Of a stretch of 64,000 nucleotides of DNA, positions 45,265 to 57,132 are shown piece after piece. Both the position numbers and the translations under genes were made by a program. Location: the NCBI GenBank assembly GCA_009733575.1, contig ML769544.1, positions 10,012 through 74,011 on the forward strand, written 5' to 3'. How positions within the stretch are numbered: the first letter of the stretch is position 1; each line of letters begins with the position of its first letter. This DNA is from Gymnopus androsaceus JB14 (Eukaryota > Basidiomycota > Agaricomycetes > Agaricales > Omphalotaceae). The notes under the pieces are model-generated. The model saw only the letters and a list, made by a program, of their open reading frames with translations, did no database searches and was not told where the DNA came from.

Positions 45265-46813
45265 TTATAACCCTCCTCCCCCGAGAATATACTCGATCGC
45301 GGAATGAACGTTACCCCCAGTAGCAAGCAGAGCGCGGATGTTCTGTGCTGCGTTGGTGAAGCCCATGTCGTTCAGTTGCTACAACGTTCGAACACCAAAA
45401 GTCGTCAGTTGGAGAAGGAGTAAAGAAGATGTATATAAGACTGACCTGTAATTGCACCTGGAATCGCTCTTCTGGCGGTCTCGAATCCGCTGGGGCAGCA
45501 GGAGGAGCTCCAAAACCTCCCAGCCCACCCAGTCCACCCAAGCCTCCAAATCCACCTGCACCTGCACCTGCACCTGCACCCGCACCTAAGCCTCCTCCTC
45601 CAAAACCACCACCACCACCGGCGGCCAACATCTGCTGCATCTGTTGCATCATCGCAGGGTTACCGAATAACGAATTGAGAGGGTTCGCTGCACCTGCGCC
45701 AGCACCGGCTGCTCCCGTACCGGTGGCGGTGGAATCATTCGAAGCGGAAGGCGTGGTTGTGCTGGCACCTCCAGGTGTACCGGGAGCTGGGAAGCTAGGC
45801 GCGCCACCGAACATACCGCCCATACCTCCTGCTCCTCCTCCTGCTCCCCCTGCTCCTCCATTCATCATCGCCGACATACGAAGCATCATTTGCAGTGATT
45901 CTGGGTTCGAGCTGTGGAAGGAAAGGAAAGGGAAAGTTGTTTAGTTACCGCAACCGCATTGATACAAAAGAGAAAAATACCAACAGCATTGCACGGAACT
46001 GTTCGCTCTGGAAAGCTTCCCTAACCTGAGGGCCCATAGCTGCCAACTGCGGGTTGGATGCAATGATTTGATCCATAATGGCAGGGTTCGACATCATACT
46101 GGACATTTGCTCCAAGAACTTGGGGAGAGTTCATCATCGTTTGGAGCTACTCCATAAAAGGACATGTAAGCAAGGTTCGCGGTTCTATCTATCCTGCTGC
46201 ACGTACCATATTAGGATCGTTAGGGTTCAAACCCATATCAGCGAATGGGTTGAATCCATTCAGTGCTCCAAACCCAAGATGCGAGTTTAGAGTTGTCAGA
46301 GGATCATGAACGTTCTGACCAGTCTGCATAGTCGGAAGAGGCTGAGAAGCTGTTGTTGATGCTGATGCAGAGCTTGATCCAGCAGCACCAGAACGTGCAG
46401 CACCTTTGACCATGTGTATCGTATGTGAAGATTGGATTTTGTACACTGAAAGGAGATCTTCGTCCTACGGAATGAATCAAGAGTAAGGAGGGATGGAAGC
46501 AGAGATGAATATGTTTTTCGAACGTGCCTTCAGTACTCTCCCTGATGATTTAGTTTTATTAGCGGTTCCTCGAGTAGCAAAGCCTTTTACACACCTGAAT
46601 AAATCAATCTTTGCCTTTCAGCTTCGACATTAGACTGTGTGGCGATCGCCTCCTTCAACTCGGATACAGTTTTGTCTGTGCTTATCGATATCTGAAGCTT
46701 TAGCTCATTAGGTCCTAGGGAAGAGAGTTGAGCAAGGGGTAATTTAGATGAATCCAAAGCTGACCTTTAACGTTGATCTGGATCTCTTGGGATGGTGTAG
46801 TTTCTTCAGACAT
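45265..46813 (-). CDS. DSK2: Dsk2/ubiquilin ubiquitin shuttle receptor, one apparent frameshift
   Basis: Cytosolic/nuclear receptor that ferries ubiquitylated proteins to the proteasome. The N-terminal UBL reads IQINVKGPNELKLQISISTD, VSELKEAIATQSNVEAERQR, LIYSGRVLKDEDLLSVYKI. A linker with FNPFADMGLNPNDPNM follows. STI1-type repeats follow (MMNSPQVLEQMSSMMSNPAI, MDQIIASNPQLAAMGPQVRE, MLSNPESLQMMLRM, NPAMMQQMQQML), with Gly/Ala-rich low complexity between. The C-terminal UBA domain is RFQVQLQQLNDMGFTNAAQN, IRALLATGGNVHSAIEYILG. The start is ATG 46813. An intron at 46,465-46,527 uses a GC donor (CTGAAG|GCACGT). Near 46,111-46,116 an extra G breaks SPQVLEQM. The opposite-strand proline-rich frame at 45,429-45,944 is a shadow of the Gly/Ala region. 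Confidence 0.9.
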
Positions 46814-47880
46814 GGTAAGAAGCGAAGTTGAAGCAGGATCAGAAACTGACAAAGCTGGCGGGAAAACAAGTGACGTCAGCAGTGCTAAATAGACGCCTCT
46901 GCTACTGAGTGGGCAACCCCTGCGAGATTTACCGTGCGCTGACTAATTGGGCGCTTATTCAATTACACTGAAAGTCTTCGCGCTCAATTCGCGCTGATGC
47001 TTGGCCTTGGTTTCTAGCTACATTACAATAAAATTAGCAATCGAGAGAGTGTAATATAGTTTAAAGTACATAGCAATATTTCCAGAGTAAAAAATGTTAT
47101 TTATCTATAGTAATCAAGGACTTGCTGTTGACCTGCTGTTTGGGCCGGGAAGTTTGGCCAAGTCTAGCGGCGGTCGCAACTGAAGTTCGACTTCGACGTT
47201 GACTTATTGACCTCCTCTTCTGTCTGCCAAAGTGTATCTGCTTGTCAACAGTACTGGGTATCAATGAAACGCATATAGGAAAGTCGCGACGCGTAAAGCT
47301 ACAAAAGTTTGAGCAGTTACGTAAAGATCTTACCAGCTCCGAGAGTTGTCCGAGAGGGATGCTCGGAATGGCAATCCCGGCCAATGGGCTGCCCCGAACA
47401 CTGTCGGGATTTTCCTTATTCAGCAATTTGATTGTAATTAACGAAAAAAAATCACAATTTTCGGCCGGGATCAAGTAGATAAATTGGGAAATACTAGTTA
47501 TCTTTGAGAAATTCCTATATATTTCTCGTTTACTTCAAATGGATTCTTAATCGAAATGATTCTAGTAATTTTGTTTGGGTGTTTACCTATTCCATTCTCC
47601 CTAACGAAAACAGCGCGAACACTCAGTAGCGTTTTGGCGGGATCGGCAATTTCGGCCATCTCGTGGGAAATGAACATTTGGCAGAGGGTTGCCCACACTC
47701 ACCAGTGCTACGCTTCTATCTACAGTAGTCCGACAATTAATACCTCCCTGAAATCCTTTCCTCACTCTCTCCCGAATTTCTCAACAACCACCTAATCGCT
47801 CTCCGTTGATATAACTGCGTGTTACATCCATGGTTTACGAGGCTAATTTACTGCCAAAGAGCTAGTTGCACTCCCGGCTC
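46814..47880. other. Intergenic region between DSK2 and a gene fragment
   Basis: Short frames only (for instance minus 47,097-47,474, basic, no domain). The left 150 bp is the DSK2 promoter side. Confidence 0.45.
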
Positions 47881-48513
47881 CCAGCCCAAATCAAAACATC
47901 AAACGATGAACTTTTTGCCACTTGTTATTATACCCTCCCTCAGAGTCAGTGTCCGAGTCTTCGCAAAGCCAAAGCCTCTGCACTCCAATCTCTCAGAACC
48001 TCCTAACGAACCTCCTCTTACCAAGCCTTCCCTTGCCATTTGAAGCCCTACTGGAGCCCTTATATTCCTTGAAGGTTGCGGTGGAGTCAAAAGAGGAATA
48101 CGTTGTGCAATGCTGTTTTAGGATTAGGTGATTCTGCGTTGGCCTCTACTACGCCTACGTCTATGGTCGCGTCTACGTTTAAATCCTATGGTGTGGGCGA
48201 ACACTACAAGCGACAGGAGCGAAAGGGTTTTGGATACTTGGCGAGGCTTGATGTGGGGAGAAATGATTCGCGTCAAAGCAAAAGCAAAAGTGGATATGGT
48301 GCAACCCCAGCCTCCGACTCCGACTCCATCGCCGCTTGTATCAGTCAGGCGAGGAGGCACATCAGGGAGGAGGAGCAAATCGGTGAAGCATGGGTCTTGG
48401 TCGAGTCTGTAGATGAGTCTGTAGAGGCCGATCCGGAAGTAAAAGTCGACGATTCATCTGGGGATTTGACGAGCCTGAGCCAGATACTGCGTCGAGGAGC
48501 GGTGAAGGTTTGA
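47881..48513 (+). pseudogene. Gene fragment of a locally repeated unknown family, longest copy
   Basis: The stretch 47,925-48,110 encodes NLLTNLLLPSLPLPFEALLE, PLYSLKVAVESKEEYVVQ in one frame. An adjacent frame at 48,076-48,513 continues with GLGDSALASTTPTSMVAS, GYGATPASDSDSIAACISQA and an acidic end DDSSGDLTSLSQILRRGAVKV. DNA and, after frame correction, protein similarity to 51,990-52,130 is clear (NLLTNLLLPSLP versus NFRTNLLIPSLP, LKVAV in both). A frameshift or an unrecognised intron separates the two parts. The family and function are unknown. Confidence 0.45.
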
Positions 48514-48872
48514 TAACGATGCGGATCCTATAGGATGTTTGCAGAACTTTTATCGGAAGAAACCAAAACCAATGGTCATGAACCGCACTCAAATCTAACA
48601 ATGATAACGAAGATGTAACTAACTGATCCCTGAACTCACCTTCTTTGTACCTCTCTCACCTCCCATGACAAAGTCACCCAAAGCCACCCAAAGCCACCGC
48701 TCAGCTAGCGAACAGGCCTTAACGGGAACTCGCAGCCTTTCCTTAACGGTTCTGGATCGCCAAACATTAATCCTTCGACTACTAATTAAGCGCGGGCAGA
48801 ATGGTCACGTTACTTAATTCTTGGACAGTGGACACCATTATGATTCTAAGAATCTAAGATCATTCTTGAACA

Positions 48873-51043
48873 ATGGCCAACAATGATACTATTCCTGCCG
48901 CCAGATTTTATGCAAAACCCGCCAAACGTCCTCGCTCCCCTTCTCCTAAAGCCCCGGAACCCCCGCAGTCCCATACGATCCCAGTCGCAAACCGTTCAAA
49001 CTCACAAGCAATACACACATCGGGTCACCATTTTCGAAAAGAGGTTTATGTGCAGGCGGCCGAGGAAATGCAAGGCAAATATTCCATGATCTCCGTGGAC
49101 ACTCTCCTGGACTATCTGCCAGATAAGACTGGAATGCCTGATCCTGCGTACGACACCCTTAAAGAGGTCGCGCAGAAGACAAACGAGACTGAGATGTATG
49201 AACCATTCGTGCGTATCCTCCATGTAATGTCTTTCTAACAGACTAATAACTATCTAGATCCTCGCAATGACTCCATACATTGCCAAAGAATGGACTTTCA
49301 TCAACACTTCGAACCATTTTGACCAAACTTCTCCTGCCGCCAAGTACTTCACGGGGTCCGATATCAAGCCAGACATAGGCTTGTACTCATCGATTCGAGA
49401 AGGAAAGCCGTTCACGGACTCATCGGAGGCGGAGCTATTTGGTGAATTCAAACTCTCACCTTTGGACGATCCTTTCCCTTGCAAAGAATCGGCGGCTGCT
49501 CGCGATACCCGTGGCCAGATAGCGTTATACATTAATGCTATCCAATCGACCCAAGAACGAACGCGCGTATTCTCCTTTCTCATCGTCGCCAACATGTGCC
49601 GTCTTTTCTGTCATTCAAGGGCAGGTACTGAGTACACCAAAGCTTTCGATCATACCAAAAAGTCTTTCTTGCATCAGTTCTTCTGGCGCCTCAGCCATGC
49701 CAAGAAGGCTTCTTTCCAAGGTCATGACACTACGCTGAAACGCGCCAGTACCCGTATGAATCCCGATGCCGCCGCTGCTCGTAAAGCACTCCAACTATCT
49801 CTGGACGCACCGTTGTATACAGTGACGGTGGCTGACAAGATTTTCTATGTTTCCCGTCCATTCACATTCGCTCATCTTTTTCCTGTTGGTAGAGGGACAC
49901 GCTGCTACTCGGCCTATGATCCTGTCGAGGAACGCGTAGTAATTATCAAAGATACTTGGCGAGATCTGGCTTATGAACCCGAACACAAGGTCTACGAAAA
50001 GCTACATTCACACAAAGTTCGCTACATCCCCCAAGTTGTCGCTGCCGCCGATGTCAATGGCATATTCCAAATGACTTCCGTTGGTCAATGGACAGAGGCT
50101 AAGCCACTATCGCCTTGTCCTTGACATCGTTGGCACTCCACTCACGGAATTCGAGTCAACGCATCACCTCTGCAAGGCTGTTTTTTGTGCGCTCCAAGGT
50201 TATGAAATTTTATGTATTTTCTCATAATGGTTCGGTAATGAGACGTACTCGATACAGCACACAAGGACGCATGTGAGAAAGCTAGAATCCTTCATCGTGA
50301 TATTTCCGCGGGCAACATTATCATTGCCGACGGCAATGGCTACCTCATAGACTGGGAACGCTCTAAGGATCGAGATTCAACAGAGGCTCGGAGTAAGGAG
50401 AGAACAGTTAGTACCATGTGCCATACTCTTTTTCAGAAGCTGAACCATATATTTTCTGGCAGGGAACGTGGCAGTTCATGTCAATCCGTATTGTGGAGGA
50501 CCCGTCGACCGTCCATGATGTTTCGCGACGATATCGAATCATTCGTTTATGTTCTCCTACACACAGCGGCGCGGCATGCTCCAAACAGTATGAAACCCAG
50601 CGATCGGGCGTATTTCCTTTCGCTCTTTGATTATCACGCTGCAGCTGGTGCTTCGAAGAAAATGATCGTTAACCAAAGATATTTGGGTCTTCAGCTTGGT
50701 TACTGCGCCATTTTCGGATGTGTTGGCCGATTTGTTCACCACTGCGGGCTATCTCTATCAGAGTGAAGACTCTCTACGAGCTGAGGCAAAACATTACGCG
50801 AAAAAGGGTGAAATAGACCAGACAGTTGGTGAATGGAAACGGCGGATGTTAACGCATGACTGGATAGAGGACTTTTTGGATGAATCATTACAGGATCCGG
50901 ATTGGGAGGCGGTGACTGACCGGACTGTGAAGCATGAACTTTTGGAACTGGCTGAAGACGGAAGGCCTTCGAAGAAGGCGAAGCATGAGTTTACCGAGTA
51001 TCTCACTAATGTTCAGGATCAAAGAGTTAGCGAAAATACGTAG
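48873..51043 (+). CDS. FunK1-type protein kinase, frame broken in three places
   Basis: Fungal-specific kinase family (FunK1), expanded in mushrooms. The N-terminus MANNDTIPAARFYAKPAKRP includes a basic RPRSPSPK segment. The upstream domain contains WTFINTSNHF and LFGEFKLSPLDDPFP, and the kinase part has GRGTRCYSAYD, VIIKDTWRD (catalytic-lysine region), VLDIVGTPLTEF, LHRDISAGNIII (catalytic loop HRD-x4-N), YLIDWE (DW replacing DFG, usual in this family), GTWQFMSI and DDIESFVYVLLH. The end is NVQDQRVSENT. Single-base shifts are needed at about 50,081-50,105, 50,519-50,523 (TTT) and 50,697-50,700 (GG). With three breaks it is either pseudogenised or badly assembled. Confidence 0.8.
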
Positions 51044-51691
51044 GATATGTTTATTGTACGTATCTGCAATCGTTGTATATCTGCAATCAAATCATTCGGT
51101 CTCGAGAAAGATAACTTGCACGAGTGCGCTTTGTTAAAGCAAGACCTACAAGCTTTTATATGCTTCACTTCGTTCATAAATTACGCATCGGAAAGTGCTT
51201 TCAGCCCCAGGTTTCACTGACTCGCTAGTCTCATGCAAGCAGAAGGATTCGAATGATATCATGGATTCTCGATCAGACTGTTAAAGTTGCGCCCCTGAGT
51301 ACTACCAGCTGCACTACCAGCTGACCACCAACTCCGGCCGATATGTTCTGTCTGTTTCTCAAACCGTCTTCGGCGTTGACTCGAGAACGACGATAATTCT
51401 TGCACATCATCATCGTTTTTGGACGAGTTCAACATGTTGAATGTTCATCTCGCTTGACAACTGTCACCTCTTTCAATGGATAGAGTGTTGATAGAGGCGC
51501 CTAGGATGCCTAGGGATAGACCGATGAGGGATTCTAGGGTGATTGCTTGGAATGTGTCAGTAAGAATTACTGACCGACATACAAGAAGATGCAAGTATAA
51601 GGACAAAAGGCAGGAAATACCAGTAACAGTGCAAGTACCCAAAGTATACAGGCAGGAATAAGAATGAAATTGAGATACTGAATACGTCAAG

Positions 51692-52140
51692 ATGTCACTT
51701 CAAAAATTCTATCTATGGACGACAGATGGACGAGCAAGAGTTCGACTACTTCGCTGGCAATTGAATGGATTAGGTAGTTGGATGAGAGAGTTTGAGGGGT
51801 ACGAAGGTACATTAACCTTTCATTCGTTATTGCTAGCTCTAGTTTTAAATTAATGAATGGTATGTATTTTGTAGGAGCAAATCCATGACTGAATCCAAAC
51901 CTCGCTTCCCGAGTTTCAGTCTACATACATTAACTGCTGAGGTAGATTCGCTCAACCGGTCGCTGGTACCCTTCCTTCCCCAAATATCGATTGATGTTTA
52001 CTTACTCGTAATCCCAACCCTCTTCCACACCCTCAAACTTCCGAACAAACCTCCTCATACCCAGCCTTCCTTCATCGTGTGATGCCTCACAGGGCTTTTT
52101 ACACTGCTCTTGAAGGTCGCGGTGGGGTTTGAGAGCTGGG
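51692..52140 (+). pseudogene. Second copy of the repeated unknown gene fragment
   Basis: Exon MSLQKFYLWTTDGRARVRLL, RWQLNGLGSWMREFEG joins, across an intron starting near 51,799 and ending at about 51,873, to SKSMTESKPRFPSFSLHTLT, AEVDSLNRSLVPFLPQ. The frame then drifts from that of the copy at 47.9 kb and stops at 52,082, although similar DNA continues to about 52,130. The exon that begins about 51,874 is nearly identical to the last 55 bases of the window. No domain recognised. Confidence 0.45.
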
Positions 52141-52354
52141 TTGTTGTTATTGGGTAATTCCATGGACATGTCTACCTCCTCTTATTACATACGTGACTGG
52201 TGATACATGATGATATATATATATGGGTACAGCACTGGAAATGATTAAATCTTCAGTAACAATCGCGACGCAGAGCTTGAAATACTGACAGAGCGTGAAC
52301 GACAGAAAAGATAATTGCACAGCAGATAAAATATAGGGATTCCAAGAAGAAATG

Positions 52355-52968
52355 CTAAGCTTCATCGGTCATAATTGCCAAAAACTCTTCCATATTAATC
52401 GCGTTGTCTTGGTCGAGATCGAATTCGTCTATCATGGCTTGTCTAGAATAAGGGAAAACACGTCAATTTCGAGGTGAAACCCATCTCCAAAGCAAAACGC
52501 ACAACTCATCATCTTCTAACCGATCCCCAATCTCTTTCGCCACTCTCCGAAGATCTTTAAGCTCGATTCTCCCCTTGCTATCGCCATCGAACAACTGGAA
52601 AGCTCGTCGTATTTCTTCCAAAGGATCTCTGTCCAAAATACGACCGCTCACTAGAGAAAAAAAAATCAGTTACCACGCGACCTTGTAGTAGCAAAGTTAT
52701 ACGCACTGATTTTCGCGAAATCTTCAAAATCCATATACCCATGTCCAGTTTTATCGTGATCCCGAAGGATTTTGAGCACCTCTGCCTTCTTCATGTCGAA
52801 TCCTAATGCTCTCATCGCAACCTTTAGCTCGTGATAATCAATACGACCGTCCTTGTCCTGGTCAAAAAGCTCGAAAGCCTCTTTGATTTCTTGTTTCTGT
52901 TCATCAGTGAGTTCTGGGCGAGCGTGCGTGCGTCGCTTGGATTTTTGGACTGCAGATGCGCCGTACAT
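52355..52968 (-). CDS. Centrin (Cdc31 family), four EF-hands
   Basis: Calcium-binding protein of the spindle pole body and other structures. From [20 protein letters not shown] (ATG 52968) the four EF-hands are [53 protein letters not shown] and [17 protein letters not shown], ending LAIMTDEA at 52355. The linker [20 protein letters not shown] is characteristic of centrins. Three introns interrupt the part after ARPELTDEQ. The open frame continues upstream to 53043, but that extension ([13 protein letters not shown]) is not centrin-like. The frame is clean. It can be read with high confidence as centrin rather than calmodulin. Confidence 0.93.
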
Positions 52969-53620
52969 GAAGTTATGTGAAGGTTTGTAGTGGTGGTAGA
53001 ACAACTGAGGAATCAGAGACGCGTTGAGCCACGTGAGAGTCAACGGGCATAGGCGCTTTAGTGTCTAATAAGCGCTTGTTTTTCTTTCTCGAGTCTCGAC
53101 GCGCCAGTGGATCCATATTTCCACAGATACCCGATGCTTCCCCAATACTCGAAACTACGCTAGGAATTCGGTTCTGCGCCAGCGAAAGCGTTCTGCAAAA
53201 CGCACAGCGGGAGCTTGATGCCTGCGATCGAAACACAGATTAATTACTTTCAATGACTCAGTAGTAACTGCTAATAACAGCCATCATGTACTAGTCCCAA
53301 TACGAACCTGATCCCTCAATCCCCCTAATTCCTACTTTCTCCGCACTCAGTGGCTCTACCAACTCGAACCATGTCCATTTCATTGTACAGAGCTGTACAG
53401 TTCTGTACAGCACTCATAGTACTCATAGGGCACATATCAAGGCCCCCCTCTGTCAAGAACTATGCACCGGAACACCAATTATATGACATATCTATTGGGA
53501 TGGAATGATAGCTGTCAAGAGTATCCATTGAGACAAAATGACAGTTGTTAAAACCATCAACCCCATGGTAGCCCATAGCATCTCATAGCACTGTACAGCT
53601 CTATGGGTTCTATGGGCTCT
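52969..53620. other. Intergenic region at the edge of the repeat-rich end
   Basis: This is the promoter side of centrin, then short repeats of CTGTACAG and CTCATAGCACTCATAG that recur at about 56,480-56,540. No gene seen. Confidence 0.5.
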
Positions 53621-53624
53621 ATAG

Positions 53625-54272
53625 GCATCAGCAAAATGTGTATGATGTGGCCAGTACCGGACAGCACCTCCGGGCCCCAGAGCCCCAGGACTTAGATGTG
53701 CTGGCAGGTACCACCCAGAGCTCACAGAGGCCATATTATAGCATATTATTGCCTAATTTGGACATAAAATTTGGTGGGAAGAGCTGGAGAGTGCTGGGGG
53801 CACTGCATCAGCAAAACCTGTGAGATGCCATAGCAAGGTCCCCCTCTGTCCAGTTCTGTGCAGAGCTGCACAGTTCTGTACAGAGCTGTACAGCAGCTGA
53901 TCTATATGGCATCTCACAGGTTTTGCTGATGTGTGAAACTTAAATTTTACCAGGAAATCGACGTTTGCTGGCAAGATTAAATCAGTAAATACACATTTTG
54001 CTGATGTAGCATGCTATGGCAAAAATCAGGTTTTGCTGATGTTCATCAGCAAAACATGTATTTACTGATTCAATTTTGACAGTGTTTTGCAGTGCTCCCA
54101 ATGCTCTCCAGTGCTTCTCGACTATATTGATGTCCAAATAAGGTAATAATATGGCCTCTGGGAGCTCTGGCCAGTACATGCCAGCGCATCTAGTTCCTGT
54201 GGCTCTGGGGCTCTGGAGGTGCTGTCCGGCGCTGCCAGGGACTGGCCACATCCTACACGTTTTGCTAATGCA
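53625..54272. repeat. Large imperfect inverted repeat (two diverged copies of one element)
   Basis: The segment 53,625-53,820 (CATCAGCAAAATGTGTATGA onward) is found in inverted, diverged form at about 54,008-54,272, including GATGTGGCCAGT, GGACAGCACCTCC, GAGCCCCAG and AGAGGCCATATTAT. Both arms start and end with the CATCAGCAAAA motif. A small perfect MITE sits between the arms. This looks like two insertions of one TIR family facing each other. Confidence 0.65.
53806..53931. mobile_element. 126 bp MITE with near-perfect 26 bp TIRs
   Basis: The left end CATCAGCAAAACCTGTGAGA (53,806) is perfectly inverted at 53,905-53,931. The centre has CTGTACAG-type small palindromes. No clear target-site duplication was seen. 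The same CATCAGCAAAACCTG end borders other repeats at 53.6, 54.0, 54.3, 56.4 and 57.1 kb, so this is the cleanest member of a local family. Confidence 0.75.
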
Positions 54273-54369
54273 CTTGGCAATGATGATGATTAAGCAATGG
54301 TATAAATTCACCTCATTCTAAGTAGAAGTGACTGTACTACCCTTCATATTACTTAACACAACATCTACC

Positions 54370-55714
54370 ATGACACCAGAAGAGTCAGAAGCAATTGGGC
54401 TTGCTGGAATTACATTCTTTCAAAACATGTCCAACTTGATATTGGTCACTGGACTCTTTGGTAAGCAATATATAAAGGTGAGAGGGACACTTATTTAATA
54501 GGTTAATCCCAGGGGTCTACATACTTGCTTCTATCATTAGCATGCATATCATTTTGTGTGCTTATTTCCAAGTTCCATATTCTGTTATACTTATGCCTAA
54601 AACCGCACTGTAGGCAAAAAAATAATAATGGATGGGCACATAAAGGCTTGATTGCACTCCTGCTGGCAGGATTTGCAATGACAGTTCTTTTCACTTGTGC
54701 AGATATTGCAGTCAATTTGCTCCTTGTCAAGTTGGGCTTGGTGGAGCCACTTCCAGGGGGTCCCATGGCACAAGAAATGACTGCTGAATTGAAAGCCTTT
54801 GTAGTGGACATTTTAGTTGCCTGGTCTGGGAGTTTCATTGTGAATTTTGCATAATACTTCAATTTGGGCATGAAAATTGATATTTTATCCCACATACAGA
54901 TCTTAATTGCTGATATCGCTATTGTATGGAGAGCTTGGGCACTATGGGCAGAACATAGGCTGATTATATCGACATTGCTGATTTTCTTGCTGGCAGACAT
55001 TGGTGGTTCTTTTGCTGTATTTCTGACATAATGTACTGACATTAGGAATTATTTAGGCATTGGCATTGCTGATTCTGTTGTTGACAGTAAAGCACTGATC
55101 AACTCAAGTGGCAATAATACTGCGACCCTGGATTGGCTCAGTACCACACTCAATTTGACAGTGAATATTGTGGCAACATTCCTAATAGCCTATCGGGCAT
55201 GGTGGGTATTGAGCACACCATTCACTTCCAGCATACTTATCACATGTGTTGTTTTAGGACACATCATCGATCAACCCATACAATATTGCGCAACAAAAAA
55301 ACCCAAGTGGAAGCAATCCTTGTACTTATGGTTGAGTCTGGTGCAATGTTTGGTGTGGTACAGGTCTGTGATTATCTTCAGTTTCAGGAAATAGCTGAAG
55401 TTATAACTTTTATGAAAGGTAGCCACCATTATCTTTAATGCACTAGATATTCAAGCGGCTGACTTTTCCCCTGTTGATGATGCTGATTTCTTTCTTGATT
55501 CATTATATATATACAGTGCTGTGAGTCTGATTCTATTCCAATATCAAGTTTCAATATTTGACATGGATTATTCAATCTGTTTTTCTTTCATTCATAGGCC
55601 CTGAATCCAGTTGCTCTTGTAATCTTGATTCAAACAGGAAACACCTATGAGCACAGTTTTCATTTAGAAGATGTCACCTCCCTGGAAATTAATTCAGTCC
55701 CAAATGTCAACTAA
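54370..55714 (+). CDS. Multi-pass membrane protein of an agaricomycete-expanded type
   Basis: Exons beginning MTPEESEAIGLAGITFFQNM join through short introns. Hydrophobic segments are VYILASIISMHIILCAYF, GLIALLLAGFAMTVLFTC, ILIADIAIVWRAWALWAEHR, IISTLLIFLLADI, NLTVNIVATFLIAYRAWW, and EAILVLMVESGAMFGVV. The IVWRAW and VESGA motifs recur in large families of unassigned seven-helix proteins in mushrooms. The tail ends HLEDVTSLEINSVPNVN at 55714. Some exon joins, notably around 54,600, were not resolved, so an inactive copy is possible. It lies inside AT-rich repeat DNA. Function unknown. Confidence 0.6.
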
Positions 55715-56440
55715 ATAAAATTGAGATTGTTAGGAGGCAGGTTCGGCCTTTGCTTTCAACCTCCTTTGATTTTCTTTTGATATTTTAAACACTTTGTACT
55801 CCTTGGATATACATCATTTTGTATGCCATCTTTGATTTATCACTCTACTGTTACTGGTCTTGTACTGGTCTAAAAAATGTGGTTTAACCAATTGTAATCT
55901 GGATTCTGTGGAGTCAGAAGCAAGTATCCTGATGGTAAGCACAACTTGAAGTAACAATGGACCATGGTGTGTATGGAAGGCAAAGCTGTCACTTTCACAA
56001 TGCACCCAAAGTGGTAGGCCTGGAAATGAATGGTTAGGGCAAGGAAATCTCTCAGAGAACATGAAATATCTTTGCATACAGTGAAAACCAATCTTGAAAC
56101 CATGCCTCCTGTCCAAAGGTGCAATAGCATGATGTCATGGTGGTGATGCCAGCGGTACATAGAGGTCATGAACTTGGATATGTAAGATGGAGGAAGGGGA
56201 TGGGGGTAAGGTGCTTGCAGTTGAAGTGGTATTTCCATGGCTCAAGCCACATGACAATCAGCTCCATTTAAAAACTGCAAACAGCGAGAGCAATTCACCA
56301 TAATTCAAGGAACTATTAGCTGCTCCAGATAGCCCTCAAGAACCAGTCTATATACCTCAAAGAAGTTCCTAGGAATAGAGTATGTCGCTCATGTAATGCA
56401 ACAGCTTGAGAACCCACTTGAACATGACAAAATGGTGACA
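55715..56440. other. AT-rich intergenic stretch
   Basis: Open frames on the minus strand (55,814-56,238) overlap each other and have no domain. Nothing else seen. Confidence 0.45.
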
Positions 56441-57132
56441 CATCAGCAAAACCTGGGTGTGCTGGACAGAACTGAACAGCTCTGTCCAGCACTCATAGCA
56501 CTCATAGCACCCATAGCAAGGTCCCCATCTGTCCAGAGCTATGGACTGCTATGGATTGCTATAAGTTGCTATGGATTTTGGCTGAATGTTGTCTGTCAGG
56601 GCAGGGATTCAATTCAAAACTAAATATATGACTGCTTTCAGAATTGATTCCCTCAATTAGTTGCGAGACCGAAATAATTATAATAAAATCATATAATATT
56701 GTGGTAGTAGATGTCACGGTAGCGATTCGGAAAGTACAGTGTAAGTAAAACTATAGTACTGTAAATACTAGATAGCAACACTACTGAAGCTTAATTAGAT
56801 ATATCAAACAAAGTTGAGGGGTGCAACTTACCAATGATGTCTAAACCAAAGCGACTCGGAGCTTTGACTTGGAAAAAAAAGGAAGCTGGGGAAGGAAGGA
56901 AGGAAGGGAAGGAAGTTACAATGTCGACGCATCGATGCTATATAGCATTAGCGGGAGAGACTGACAGCTGTCAAGATGCTGACAGCTAGGTCAAGCACTC
57001 GGTTATCTCCCAGGAGCTCATAGTAGCTCATAGCAAGCCATAGCATTTTATAGCAGCCATAGTGCTATGACCTGCTATGGCTTGCTATAAATTGCTATGG
57101 CCTCTATGGCCATTGCCCAGGTTTTGCTGATG
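56441..57132. mobile_element. Repeat bounded by inverted CATCAGCAAAACCTGGG ends
   Basis: The left end at 56,441 and right end at 57,117-57,132 are inverted copies of CATCAGCAAAACCTGGG. The interior contains runs of CTCATAGCACTCATAGCA and TTGCTATGGC-type short palindromic repeats also found at 53.4-53.6 kb. It is the longest member of the family. No target duplication visible (left flank GGTGACA, right flank CATCTGA). Confidence 0.55.

Noticed and set aside
45429..45944. 171-codon proline/alanine-rich frame on the plus strand
   Set aside because: It is the antisense shadow of the Gly/Ala-rich low-complexity part of DSK2, whose UBL, STI1 and UBA domains lie on the minus strand.
51200..51330. 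Possible tRNA (TTCGAATCC on the minus strand resembles a B box)
   Set aside because: No matching A box, anticodon arm or acceptor pairing could be found at the right spacing.
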